Below are positions 45,928 to 55,604 of a stretch of 64,000 nucleotides of DNA, in pieces. Made by a program: the position numbers and the translations under genes. Numbering within the stretch: position 1 is the first letter of the stretch; every line of letters starts with the position of its first letter. The notes under the pieces were generated by a model. That model searched no databases, was not told where the DNA came from, and saw only the letters and a list, made by a program, of their open reading frames with translations. The stretch comes from an uncultured Lachnospiraceae bacterium (GTDB lineage: Bacteria > Bacillota > Clostridia > Lachnospirales > Lachnospiraceae), in NCBI GenBank assembly GCA_947173495.1, contig CAMWFQ010000002.1, positions 124,001 to 188,000 of the forward strand, read 5' to 3'.

Positions 45928-46707
45928 CTACATCATGCTCTCCGTAAAAACCACCACCATATGTTTCATCTGGTCATAGAGAAAGCTTGCCGCATCAGGG
46001 AGCATTGCCGTAGTGAGAAACAGAATGCTCAGTCCCAGAAGTACTTTGATCTGAATTCCGACTGCAAACATATTCATCTGAGGCGACACCTTGGCCAGAA
46101 CTCCCAGAACAGCATTTAAGATAATCATAGATGCAAAAATGGGAAGACAGATTCTGAATCCGATCACAACATAATTTCCCAGAAATTCAAGCAATGCCGC
46201 TAAAAAGGCTTCCTTTGGAAATACGGCGCCATTTATGGGAATCAGTGTGTAAGTCTCGGCAAGCGCCTGCAGAAGATACCGGTGCATTCCTGAAATCATC
46301 AGCATCAGCAGGATCATATAATTATAGTAAACACCTGTAAGTGTAATGTTCTGTCTGGTAGCCGGATCCAGCAGACTTGCCATGGACAGTCCCATCTCCA
46401 TATCCGCGATCTGTCCGGCAAAGGCCACTACGGAAGTACACAGGTTCGCTCCAAAGCCGATGATCAGCCCGGTAACCATCTCCTTCACCACGATTACAAA
46501 ATAACCAATCAATGTATCGTAAACAACTCCCTGGTGAGGAACCGACTGATAGAGCAGAACTGCCACAAAAAAGCTCAAACCGGCTCTGACACGCCTCGGC
46601 ATATTATTCATACTGAAAAAGGGAGCCGTAAACACAAAAGAGGCAACCCGTATCAGAATCAGCAGAAAATATTCCAGATTTGCATACGTGAAATCATATT
46701 CCAGCAT
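45928..46707 (-). CDS. fliR: Flagellar biosynthesis protein FliR
   Basis: 259 aa polytopic, RVASFVFTAPFF, GLIIGFGANLCTSVVAFAGQIADMEMGLSMASLLDP; position fliP-fliQ-fliR-flhB. Confidence 0.95.
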   Translation of the reverse strand: MLEYDFTYANLEYFLLILIRVASFVFTAPFFSMNNMPRRVRAGLSFFVAVLLYQSVPHQGVVYDTLIGYFVIVVKEMVTGLIIGFGANLCTSVVAFAGQIADMEMGLSMASLLDPATRQNITLTGVYYNYMILLMLMISGMHRYLLQALAETYTLIPINGAVFPKEAFLAALLEFLGNYVVIGFRICLPIFASMIILNAVLGVLAKVSPQMNMFAVGIQIKVLLGLSILFLTTAMLPDAASFLYDQMKHMVVVFTESMM

Positions 46708-46713
46708 AAACTG

Positions 46714-46983
46714 CTACCTTACATAACGGCTCATATCCGACCATAAGTTTATCATAAAACCGGACAGTTCACTCAGCATCCAGTTTCCCAGCAAAATAAG
46801 CGCAAGAAATACGGCAAGGATCTTCGGCACAAAGGTCAGAGTCTGCTCCTGAATAGAGGTGACCGTCTGAAAAATACTGACGATCAAGCCAATCACAAGA
46901 GATACCAGAAGAACCGGAGCCGCTACCTTTATCACCAGAAATAAAGCGGAACTGGCAATGGAAGTAACATCATCAATTGTCAT
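46714..46983 (-). CDS. fliQ: Flagellar biosynthesis protein FliQ
   Basis: 89 aa; SLVIGLIVSIFQTVTSIQEQTLTFVPKILAVFLAL. Confidence 0.97.
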   Translation of the reverse strand: MTIDDVTSIASSALFLVIKVAAPVLLVSLVIGLIVSIFQTVTSIQEQTLTFVPKILAVFLALILLGNWMLSELSGFMINLWSDMSRYVR

Positions 46984-47019
46984 ATTTCATCTCTCCTTTC
47001 AGCATCTGTCTCCAGGCTG

Positions 47020-47889
47020 CTAATAAAAGGTACTGATCGTTCCCATAATAATAAGATTCCATCCGTCTGCCAGTACAAACAGAAGTATCTTAAACGGCAT
47101 GGAAATGGTAGTCGGAGGGAGCATCATCATCCCCATACTCATCAACGTAGAAGCCACCACCATATCGATCACAATAAACGGTATATAAATCACAAACCCT
47201 ATCATAAATGCCATTCGCAGTTCCCCCACAATAAAACTGGGTACCAGCACAGCAAGGGAAATTCCTTCAAGCGTTCCATCCCATTCCTCCCCGGAAATGT
47301 CAAGAAACATCTTTACATCCCTGGTCTGGGTCTGCCTGTACATAAATTCACGCAGCGGCTCAATTCCCGCCTTTAAAAATTCCTCCTGGGTAAGTTCTCC
47401 TTCCTCAAAAGGAACCACTGCTTCCTCATAAACCTGCGTCAGGGTAGGGTGCATGATGAAATAGGTCAAAAACAAAGCTAACCCAATCATTACCTGATTG
47501 GGCGGCGCTGTTTGGGTATTCAAGGCTGCTCTTGTAAAATGGAGAACAATGATCACCCTGGTGAAAGAGGTAAGCATAATCAACAGCGTAGGCGCCAACG
47601 CTATCATTGTCAGCGTAAGCAGAATCCGCAGATTCGCATTCACCTCACCGTTTCCATCATTATAAGTCGTAACCGTCAGATTGTTGGCAATATTCAGCCT
47701 TGATAAATCCTCCCTGGACTCAGAGCTGCCCGGCTCATTAATGTAGGTTCTTTCCTCGGGTACGGCAATCTGATCATCATCCACTGTGGCAGCCTGTACT
47801 TCTGACTGAGGAATAACACACAATATGCCCACCATAAGCAGCAGGCATATTATATTTATTATTTTTTTTACGGCAAACTTCTTTTTCAT
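47020..47889 (-). CDS. fliP: Flagellar biosynthesis protein FliP
   Basis: Signal peptide, TSFTRVIIVLHFTRAALNTQTAPPNQVMIGLALFLTYFIMHP, FKILLFVLADGW. Confidence 0.98.
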   Translation of the reverse strand: MKKKFAVKKIINIICLLLMVGILCVIPQSEVQAATVDDDQIAVPEERTYINEPGSSESREDLSRLNIANNLTVTTYNDGNGEVNANLRILLTLTMIALAPTLLIMLTSFTRVIIVLHFTRAALNTQTAPPNQVMIGLALFLTYFIMHPTLTQVYEEAVVPFEEGELTQEEFLKAGIEPLREFMYRQTQTRDVKMFLDISGEEWDGTLEGISLAVLVPSFIVGELRMAFMIGFVIYIPFIVIDMVVASTLMSMGMMMLPPTTISMPFKILLFVLADGWNLIIMGTISTFY

Positions 47890-47898
47890 ATCGTTGCC

Positions 47899-48282
47899 TT
47901 ATTCCTGATCCTTCCCTTTTTCTTTCAGATTTTTTACCTTTTCGAAAATACCGGCAAACTCTGAAGACTGAACTGATGCATCATTCTTACACGTAAGCTC
48001 ATCCTTTTCAAGCTCACTGAGCATATGCACCTCATCCTTTCCAATGGCAATTACCAGATACTTACTCCCTGCCCTTATGATCTGAACATATTTATTCGGA
48101 GCTACCCTGCAAGTCTCTATAATTTCCAGATTCCCATACGCAGTTATTCCTTTCTGATAATTTGCGATCCACCGGGTAACAAACCAGGTGATTGCAAGCA
48201 CAAAAACAAAGAGCAGCAACACTGTAATAAACTGAAGATAACTGTCTGCTTTTGTTGTGACCGAAAGAAGCATATTAACCAA
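47899..48282 (-). CDS. fliO: Flagellar biosynthetic protein FliO
   Basis: Single TM plus FliO-type domain (GNLEIIETCRVAPNKYVQIIRAGSKYLVIAIGKDEVHMLSEL). Confidence 0.85.
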   Translation of the reverse strand: MVNMLLSVTTKADSYLQFITVLLLFVFVLAITWFVTRWIANYQKGITAYGNLEIIETCRVAPNKYVQIIRAGSKYLVIAIGKDEVHMLSELEKDELTCKNDASVQSSEFAGIFEKVKNLKEKGKDQE

Positions 48283-48637
48283 CTACCTTCTTTACAGCTT
48301 CCAATACACGATCAGCCTGGAACGGCTTCACAATAAAATCCTTCGCACCACTCTGAATGGCCTCAATAACCATTGCCTGCTGTCCCATTGCAGAGCACAT
48401 GATAATCTTGGCGTTCGGATCCGCAGCCTTAATATTTTTAAGCGCCTGCAGTCCATCCACCTCCGGCATGGTAATATCCATCAGTACCAGATCAGGCTTT
48501 AATTCATTGTACTTTTCAAACGCTTTTGCACCATTTTCCGCTTCCCCCGCTACGGTATATCCGTTTTTCGTGAGAATGTCCTTGATCATCATTCGCATGA
48601 AAGCCGCATCATCAACAATTAAAATATTTTTTGCCAT
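48275..48637 (-). CDS. cheY: Chemotaxis response regulator CheY
   Basis: 120 aa; ILIVDDAAFMRMMIKDIL, LVLMDITMPEVDG, GAKDFIVKPF. Confidence 0.97.
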   Translation of the reverse strand: MAKNILIVDDAAFMRMMIKDILTKNGYTVAGEAENGAKAFEKYNELKPDLVLMDITMPEVDGLQALKNIKAADPNAKIIMCSAMGQQAMVIEAIQSGAKDFIVKPFQADRVLEAVKKVVG

Positions 48638-48655
48638 TTTTTACTCTCCTACTTC

Positions 48656-49903
48656 TTACTTTATTATTTCAGTTACACGGATACCAAAACTTTCTTCAAT
48701 TACCACAACTTCGCCCTTGGCAACAAACTTTCCATTGACAAGTACATCTATAGGTTCACCGGCAATCTTATCCAGTTCAATAATTGTTCCCGGTGCGAAG
48801 TCCAGAATCTCTGCAATGGACTTTTTCGTTCTTCCAAGTTCAACAGTAACATCCAGAGGAACATCTTTGATCAGGCCTATGTTCTCCTGCCCTGTCATGG
48901 CGCTCAGATCATTGTTGAAGCTTTGGAACTGTGCAGGCTGTATATTCATCCCCTGCATATTCATCTGCGGCATTCCCATGTTCATCATAGGCATTCCCAT
49001 ATTCATCATTGGCATTCCGTTCATGCCGTTCATCCCCATTCCCTGCATTCCATTCATCTGCATTGACATATCCATTTGAGGCATTCCCATCCCCATCTGG
49101 GGCGCACTCATCTGGGGAGTCCCCATATTCATCTGAGCCATATTCTGCTGGCCTGTCATATCAGGCGCAGATGCGGCTGCAGGCGCCGGCGCGGTGGGCT
49201 TTGCAGGTTCCTCGGTCTCCTGATTGGAAAGAAAAACATTATAAAGGCTGGTTGCAAAATCAACCGGATAAAGCTGCATGATTGAGCTGTCAACCAGATC
49301 TCCAATCTGCATTCTGAACGCAATCTTAACAAAATCACCATCCAGAAAGGAATCAATCTCTCCACCGTTTGTAATGTCATTCAGATCCATCAATGTGGCT
49401 GATGGGGGACTGATATCAATCATTTTCCCCATCATGGTCGACATGGAAGTCGCAGCGGCTCCCATCATCTGATTCATCGCTTCAGAGATTGCACTTAAAT
49501 GTAGTTCTCCAAGCTCTCCATCTGTATTGCTGCCGTCGCCTCCCATCATCAGGTCCGTAATAACCTTAACATCATGCTCTTTTAAGATCATAATGTTTGA
49601 GCCATCCAACCCCGCTGTATAATGAATCTGGATGAAAACGCAGGGCCGCTCATAATCCGCCACCACAGTATCCCAGTTTGCCATAGTAACTACCGGCGTG
49701 GTGATATCCACCTTTCTGTTAACCAGTGAAAACAGGGTGGTTGCTGAAGACCCCATACTGATATTGGCGATTTCTCCAATTGCATCTTTTGCATCATCTG
49801 ACAGCACACTCTCATCTATGGACGGCGCGCCTCCTGAAGTTTCGGAAAGATCCATTCCGGTAAGGAGTGCATTTATTTCATCTTGCGAAAGCATCTCATC
49901 CAT
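48656..49903 (-). CDS. fliY: Flagellar motor switch phosphatase FliY with Met-rich linker
   Basis: CheC-like N-terminal region (IGEIANISMGSSATTLFSLVNRKVDITTP), 72-residue Met-rich linker, C-terminal FliN domain (DVTVELGRTKKSIAEILDFAPGTIIELDK). Confidence 0.96.
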   Translation of the reverse strand: MDEMLSQDEINALLTGMDLSETSGGAPSIDESVLSDDAKDAIGEIANISMGSSATTLFSLVNRKVDITTPVVTMANWDTVVADYERPCVFIQIHYTAGLDGSNIMILKEHDVKVITDLMMGGDGSNTDGELGELHLSAISEAMNQMMGAAATSMSTMMGKMIDISPPSATLMDLNDITNGGEIDSFLDGDFVKIAFRMQIGDLVDSSIMQLYPVDFATSLYNVFLSNQETEEPAKPTAPAPAAASAPDMTGQQNMAQMNMGTPQMSAPQMGMGMPQMDMSMQMNGMQGMGMNGMNGMPMMNMGMPMMNMGMPQMNMQGMNIQPAQFQSFNNDLSAMTGQENIGLIKDVPLDVTVELGRTKKSIAEILDFAPGTIIELDKIAGEPIDVLVNGKFVAKGEVVVIEESFGIRVTEIIK

Positions 49904-49910
49904 GATTTAC

Positions 49911-50891
49911 CTAATCCCCCTCTCTTACCACTGACGTTACCCGAACCGCGTAATTCTCTTTGCTGGAACCGGGAAGAGCAGTAAATTTTCTAATGTTTCC
50001 TACAAATACATTCATTTCAGTATCCACTCTGGTATCAAGTCTTATAATATCTCCCACCTGAAGACTCAGGAAATCGCTGACAGATACCTGACTTCTTCCG
50101 AGAACCGCTCTGACCGGCACATCCATCCTCTTAATAAGAGATTCCAGACGCTCCTCATAATCTACATTATCTTCTCTCTGAAGTGTGGAATACCAATACT
50201 TGGTATTTAACTTATCCATTACATCTTCCAGTGTAAAGAATGGGAGACATATATTCATATAACCTTCCGTATCGCCAATCTTAATACCTAAAGAAATCAG
50301 CGCCACCATATCGCTTGGAGCTATTACCTGTGCAAACTGCGCATTCGTCTCTATTCTTTCCAGAATCGGCTCTATTTCAACCACGTTCTTCCAGGGTTCA
50401 TGCATCAGCTGCATATATATCACTAACATCTTCTCCAGAATGTTCATCTCAATTTCTGAAAAATCTCTGTTTTTTTCTAATGGCAGTCCCTGTCCTCCCA
50501 GCATTCTGTCAATCATTGCAAATCCCAGATTGGAAGACAATTCCACAAGTATATTTCCGTTTAAGGGATGAAAATTTACAATTCCCAATATCACCGGATT
50601 CGACAACGCATTACTGAATTCAGAAAAAGTAAGTGTCTCGGAGCTGGACACAGTTACCTGTACACTCTTTCTCAAATAGACCGGAAGATTGGTAGAGATC
50701 AGTCTTCCGTAATGCTCATATATAATTTCCAGAGTCCTTAAATGCTCTTTGGAAAACTTCGCAGGACGGCTGAAGTCATAATCCCTTACCGGCTTTTCTT
50801 TTGTATCCTGCATCTGATCCGCATCCAGTTCACCACTGCTCAGCGCTGCAAGCAAATTATCTATTTCACTTTGAGACAGTACCTCGCCCAC
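49911..50891 (-). CDS. fliM: Flagellar motor switch protein FliM
   Basis: MGEVLSQSEIDNLLAALSSGE, YDFSRPAKFSKEHLRTLEIIYEHYGRLIST. Confidence 0.97.
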   Translation of the reverse strand: MGEVLSQSEIDNLLAALSSGELDADQMQDTKEKPVRDYDFSRPAKFSKEHLRTLEIIYEHYGRLISTNLPVYLRKSVQVTVSSSETLTFSEFSNALSNPVILGIVNFHPLNGNILVELSSNLGFAMIDRMLGGQGLPLEKNRDFSEIEMNILEKMLVIYMQLMHEPWKNVVEIEPILERIETNAQFAQVIAPSDMVALISLGIKIGDTEGYMNICLPFFTLEDVMDKLNTKYWYSTLQREDNVDYEERLESLIKRMDVPVRAVLGRSQVSVSDFLSLQVGDIIRLDTRVDTEMNVFVGNIRKFTALPGSSKENYAVRVTSVVREGD

Positions 50892-50950
50892 GAGTTTTCA
50901 CCTCCTTCATTCTGTCGTAATATTACTGTATCGCCTCTCATAATACGACA

Positions 50951-51469
50951 TCACTGATAGAGCGGGCTGACCAGTGTCACATCAAAAATAAAATCCGAAC
51001 TGTAGAGACCCTGAATCCCTTTTAAAACATCCTGACGAAGCTTCTCCGGATTGTTCTTGGCCTCTTCCATAGTATACTGGCTTACCACGTCGCTGATCTT
51101 TCCTTTGATCAGATCTTCTCTGCTTGTCACGTCCTCGCCATACTTTGCATAATCCTCATGCTTGTTATTCATGGATAAAACCAGCGTAAGCATTGCATAG
51201 TGATCGTTCTCATCCTGCACGCCATCCGCATCCACGCTCTTCTTAAGCAGAATTCTCATATCCGCAATAGTATAGGTTGTCGTGTCTTCCAGAGCGACTG
51301 CCGAGGCATCCCCCATATCGATATCAAGACTGATAGCCGCTGCCACATCCCCTACAAGATCAGCCGTCTTCCGGTTCGTGCTGACCACGCTGAACATCAT
51401 GATAGATGTGAGCACAATATTTACAACAAGCAACGCCAGTATCACAATTGATATAAAATTTCTTTTCAT
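50951..51469 (-). CDS. fliL: Flagellar basal body-associated protein FliL
   Basis: 172 aa, single N-terminal TM, fliL position between motB and fliM. Confidence 0.85.
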   Translation of the reverse strand: MKRNFISIVILALLVVNIVLTSIMMFSVVSTNRKTADLVGDVAAAISLDIDMGDASAVALEDTTTYTIADMRILLKKSVDADGVQDENDHYAMLTLVLSMNNKHEDYAKYGEDVTSREDLIKGKISDVVSQYTMEEAKNNPEKLRQDVLKGIQGLYSSDFIFDVTLVSPLYQ

Positions 51470-51491
51470 AACAGGTACGACCTTTCTCTTA

Positions 51492-52298
51492 TTAATAGGA
51501 GCTTAATGCATTATATATTTTGATTTCAACTCTTCTGTTCCGCGCTCTGCCTTCCACAGAAGAATTATCCGCCACAGGAATATATTCTCCTCTTCCCGAA
51601 TGCTTGATCATTCCCGGATCCAGCGTTGTATTTTCCGTCAGATAATAAAACACGGACAGCGCACGCCCGCTGCTCAGTTCATCATTATTGGAGTATTTGG
51701 CTCCTGACATTGGAACATTATCCGTATGCCCTTCAATCTCAATAATTCCCTGGCTGAATCTTTGCAGAATAATTCCCAGCTGATTCATAAGTGCCATGGC
51801 TTCTTCTTTAATCTCCACGCTCCCCGAATCAAACAGAAGCGTTCCATTCAGTGTAAGCTGCACATACTGAGAAGTAAATTCAATATCAATCTCATTCTCC
51901 AGATTTTTTTCTTCCAGGACCTCTTCAATCCTCTCAGCCAGCTCCTCCGATTCCTTAAGCTTGGCTTCCTCGATAACCTCCACAGCATCCTGCAGTTCTT
52001 CCGGCATCATATCGCCCTCCGGAGACTTCCCGGTACTGTTGATGTAATCGTCGAGTTCGTTCAACTGGCTGACCCCCATACCAATCATGACGCCATCTCC
52101 AATTGCCATGGCTCCCGCCGAAAAAATACTGAAAGTCTGATTAAAGGATGCCGCCATAAGTTCAAACTTCTGCGCATCCACTGTCGACATGGAAAAAAGC
52201 ATAACGAAAAAGCAAAGGAGCAGATTCATCAGATCCGAAAACGTCGCCATCCATGCGGGTGAGCCTTTCGGCGCCTCTTCCTGCTTTCTCTTAGCCAT
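51492..52298 (-). CDS. motB: Flagellar motor protein MotB
   Basis: SPAWMATFSDLMNLLLCFFVMLFS plug/TM, OmpA-like GHTDNVPMSGAKYSNNDELSSGRALSVFYYL. Confidence 0.96.
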   Translation of the reverse strand: MAKRKQEEAPKGSPAWMATFSDLMNLLLCFFVMLFSMSTVDAQKFELMAASFNQTFSIFSAGAMAIGDGVMIGMGVSQLNELDDYINSTGKSPEGDMMPEELQDAVEVIEEAKLKESEELAERIEEVLEEKNLENEIDIEFTSQYVQLTLNGTLLFDSGSVEIKEEAMALMNQLGIILQRFSQGIIEIEGHTDNVPMSGAKYSNNDELSSGRALSVFYYLTENTTLDPGMIKHSGRGEYIPVADNSSVEGRARNRRVEIKIYNALSSY

Positions 52299-53082
52299 CG
52301 TCTTCACCTCCGCCTTCGCCTATGGTCCTGTCTGCAGGTGCAAGGAAGGATTTCAGCTTTTCTTCTATTACTCTGGGATTCTCTCCTGCCTGAATGGAAA
52401 GAAGTCCTTCTATCATAATCTCCTTGATCATGATCTCATTTGCATTATTCGCTTTCAGTTTGCTTGCAACAGGCGAGCAGATCCAGTTTGCAAGGAGAGA
52501 TCCATACAATGTTGTAATCAACGCCACTGCCATGGAAGGACCGATACTGGAGGGATCATCCATTTCGTAAAGCATGTTTACAAGACCTACCAGCGTACCA
52601 ATCATACCCCAGGCAGGACCCATGGTTCCCAAACCTTCCCAAAATTCAATCTTATTTTTATGTCTGCTCTCCGTACTGATCAGTTCTGTCTCCATAATAC
52701 CACGGACCAGCTCTGCATCGGTACCATCGACAATCAGAAGAATTCCCTTTTTCATGAATTCATCATCAAGATTCCCCGCCGCTTCTTCCAGAGAAAGAAG
52801 ACCTTCTTTTCTTGCAACATTAGAGAGATCTATGATTTTCTGAATCATCCCTTTTACATCTGAACTGGGAGCTTTAAATATCAAAAGGAAACTTTTCAAT
52901 CCTGCGATATAATCAGAAAGAGAATTAGATGCCATAACGGCAAAGAAGGCACCGCCGAACGTAATAATTGCAGATGCAACATCCACATATCGTCCTACAT
53001 TTGCGATGGTCGCCGCATTGATGATACCAAATGCAAGCATACCAAAACAGAGTACCAAACCAAGAATTGACGCTAAATCCAC
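52291..53082 (-). CDS. motA: Flagellar motor protein MotA
   Basis: MDLASILGLVLCFGMLAFGI, LGTMGPAWGMIGTLVGLVNML, ALITTLYGSLLANWICSPVASKL. Confidence 0.96.
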   Translation of the reverse strand: MDLASILGLVLCFGMLAFGIINAATIANVGRYVDVASAIITFGGAFFAVMASNSLSDYIAGLKSFLLIFKAPSSDVKGMIQKIIDLSNVARKEGLLSLEEAAGNLDDEFMKKGILLIVDGTDAELVRGIMETELISTESRHKNKIEFWEGLGTMGPAWGMIGTLVGLVNMLYEMDDPSSIGPSMAVALITTLYGSLLANWICSPVASKLKANNANEIMIKEIMIEGLLSIQAGENPRVIEEKLKSFLAPADRTIGEGGGEDDG

Positions 53083-53103
53083 AACTTTTCACCTTTTTCT
53101 GCG

Positions 53104-53289
53104 TTAATCCGCAAAAATTTCCTTTCTGTATGATTTTACAAGATTTTTCACTTCTTGTCTACCTTCTTTTACAATTAATTTTCTTCCTGTGGTAAAGGCG
53201 ATCACCGTATCGGGGGTCTCCTCCACAAGCTCTATCAGATCAGGATTTATTAAAACCCTGCTTCCATTCAATTTCGTAACTTCTATCAT
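53104..53289 (-). CDS. flbD: FlbD/SwrD family flagellar protein
   Basis: MIEVTKLNGSRVLINPDLIELVEETPDTVIAFTTGRKLIVKEG. Confidence 0.95.
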   Translation of the reverse strand: MIEVTKLNGSRVLINPDLIELVEETPDTVIAFTTGRKLIVKEGRQEVKNLVKSYRKEIFAD

Positions 53290-53399
53290 TATATCACTTC
53301 TTTCTCTTTGTTTCCACTTTAATTTGTATGTAATTCATTATAAAATAATGGTAACGTTTTTTTTCGCTATAGTGCATTTTGATGGAACAAAATTGATCT

Positions 53400-53432
53400 C
53401 AAAGGGAACCGGATGTTTTCCGGTTCCCTTTG
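53400..53432 (-). terminator. Perfect 14-bp stem hairpin between flgE and flbD (attenuator or processing site; weak U-tract)
   Basis: CAAAGGGAACCGGA-tgttt-TCCGGTTCCCTTTG at 53400-53432. Confidence 0.6.
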
Positions 53433-53493
53433 AAGTAACATTTTCAGCTTTATCTGTCTGCTCCTGTATCTCAATCACCTGTCATGAGAAGGA

Positions 53494-55077
53494 TTATCTC
53501 TTCAGATTGGTCAGTTCCTCTAACAGGGTATCTGATACGGTGATAATACGGCTGTTTGCCTGGAAACCTCTCTGAGTGGTAATCATCTCTGTAAACTCAG
53601 AGGCCAGATCCACATTACTCATCTCCAGAACGCCGGATTCCATATAACCACCATCCTCCGTGATATCATCGCCGATTCCGTCAAACTCGCCCGAGTTCAT
53701 GGTTGCGGAATACAGATTATCTCCTTCCTTGGCAAGGCCGGAAGGATTGGCGAAGTTTGCAACGGCAATCTGCCCCAGAAGCTTGGTCTGTCCATTGTCA
53801 TAATTGGCATTGATCATACCATCCTTGGCAACCGTAATACCTGTCAGCTCGCCTACCTTACGCCCGGAGCCCAGACCCGTAGGATCGCCGGCCAGAGCGC
53901 CGATGGTGGATGTGCCGTTTTTGTTGTAGTTGAAGGACCCGGAAAAATCCAACGTAATGTTCTGGAAGTTGGCAGCGCCCAGAGTCAGAACTCCGGTCCC
54001 GTTGGAAGATGCCGGTGTCGCGCCGCTTGCAGTAGCTTTGTCTCCCACATAGGCAAAGGTGCCTTTTCCCTCTACGTACTGAAGAACCAGGGCATTCTTT
54101 ACATTTTCCGCTGTCTTGGTAACGGTAGTCGTAGGAGGAGTTCCACTGGTTACCGTTCTGGAAACCATTTCCTTGATCGCCGTTCCATCTGACAGGGTAA
54201 TATCCTGCTGTCCCTGGCCGAAACTGATATTCTGCCCCACCGCGGTAAGTATTTTGTTTCCATTATTATCATATCTGAAGTTGCCGTCATCATCCAGCTC
54301 ATACATAATGGAATCGCCTTTTGAATCCAGCACATCATCCAGCTTCACATAGAACGTTCCGGCTTCGGTAGCCGCTCCGGCCACATCCGGACCGCCCGCC
54401 GCGTTGTTGGCCTCCGCACTGAGCGCATGCACGCTTAATCTGGCGGTATACTTATACCCCTGGTTATCGAAGAACTCAAGGTTCATCACCCTTCCGGAAT
54501 CACTGTTCACGTCCGTGTCATATTTATCCACCAGTCCGTCCACCGTTGCCAGGGTAGTGGCTGCGGGAGGATAGGTCATATTTTCAGTGGTCATAAGCCG
54601 GAGCGGGGATACCGTATCCTTCTTGATCAGTCCCGGATTAGTAGGATCTACCTGCCATCCCATGACATTGTAGCCGGTGCTGGTCATTGCCAGGTTTCCT
54701 TTGCCGTCAATATAAAAGGAACCGTCGCGTGTAAAGAAATTCTCTGAACCGTTACTTACCACGAAGAAAGAGCTTCCGCTGATCATGATATCAAAAGGAT
54801 CGTTGGTACTCTGAGCAGATCCCTGACTGGCAATTGCCGTTTTGATAGAGCTGGTTTTGGAACCGAGACCAATCTGCCTGGCGTTGACACCGCCCACGCC
54901 TGTCGTCGCATTGGCGCCGGATGCAGCCCGTGTCGTCTGATACATCAGATCGCTGAACACCATGGACTGTGACTTGTATGCTGTTGTGTTTACGTTTGCA
55001 ATGTTGTTACCGATAACATCCATTCTTGTCTGGTGGGTTCTAAGACCTGCCACACCAGAAAACAATGATCTCATCAT
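53494..55077 (-). CDS. flgE: Flagellar hook protein FlgE
   Basis: MMRSLFSGVAGLRTHQTRMDVIGNNIANVNTTAYKSQSMVFSDLMYQTTR; C-terminal SNVDLASEFTEMITTQRGFQANSRIITVSD. Confidence 0.97.
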   Translation of the reverse strand: MMRSLFSGVAGLRTHQTRMDVIGNNIANVNTTAYKSQSMVFSDLMYQTTRAASGANATTGVGGVNARQIGLGSKTSSIKTAIASQGSAQSTNDPFDIMISGSSFFVVSNGSENFFTRDGSFYIDGKGNLAMTSTGYNVMGWQVDPTNPGLIKKDTVSPLRLMTTENMTYPPAATTLATVDGLVDKYDTDVNSDSGRVMNLEFFDNQGYKYTARLSVHALSAEANNAAGGPDVAGAATEAGTFYVKLDDVLDSKGDSIMYELDDDGNFRYDNNGNKILTAVGQNISFGQGQQDITLSDGTAIKEMVSRTVTSGTPPTTTVTKTAENVKNALVLQYVEGKGTFAYVGDKATASGATPASSNGTGVLTLGAANFQNITLDFSGSFNYNKNGTSTIGALAGDPTGLGSGRKVGELTGITVAKDGMINANYDNGQTKLLGQIAVANFANPSGLAKEGDNLYSATMNSGEFDGIGDDITEDGGYMESGVLEMSNVDLASEFTEMITTQRGFQANSRIITVSDTLLEELTNLKR

Positions 55078-55155
55078 AATGAATTGACCTCCTTCATTTA
55101 ACTGCCGTATAACTCCTTCTGTCATTCAGGAGCTTTCAGCCTCCCTAAGGTCCGG

Positions 55156-55554
55156 CTAAATAATTACGGCGCCATCAATATTGGTAAAAATATTATCCGC
55201 TGTATCAGACTGGTTCATAGCCGTCACCACCGTGCTGTTTGGAATATTCACGATAAATGCCAGCTGATCCACGATAACCAGCGATTCTCTGATTCCCTTT
55301 TCCTGCGCTTTCTGGGCGCCCTCTTTCAGCCGCTCCATCTGGCTGTTTGTAAGTTCAATATTCCGGTCCGCAAGCCTTCCCGCCGCATGTTTGGAAAATT
55401 TAACCTCGCCCGCCGCCCGCGCACGGCTGCTTTCCAGAACCTCCTGAAAAGACTTTCCATCCCTGTCTATTGCCGATGCTGCGCTTTTATTCTTCTTCAG
55501 GTACTGATCCTGGAGCTGTTCGATTGAAAGGAATCCTTTATTCTGAATGTTCAT
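55156..55554 (-). CDS. TIGR02530-type flagellar operon protein
   Basis: FQEVLESSRARAAGEVKFSKHAAGRLADRNIELTNSQMERLKEGAQKAQEKGIRESLVIVDQLAFIVNIPNSTVVTAM. Confidence 0.9.
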   Translation of the reverse strand: MNIQNKGFLSIEQLQDQYLKKNKSAASAIDRDGKSFQEVLESSRARAAGEVKFSKHAAGRLADRNIELTNSQMERLKEGAQKAQEKGIRESLVIVDQLAFIVNIPNSTVVTAMNQSDTADNIFTNIDGAVII

Positions 55555-55604
55555 AGCCCTCTCCTCCCTGATTGGTTATTTTCACATTCTGCTGCTATTG
55601 CCGC

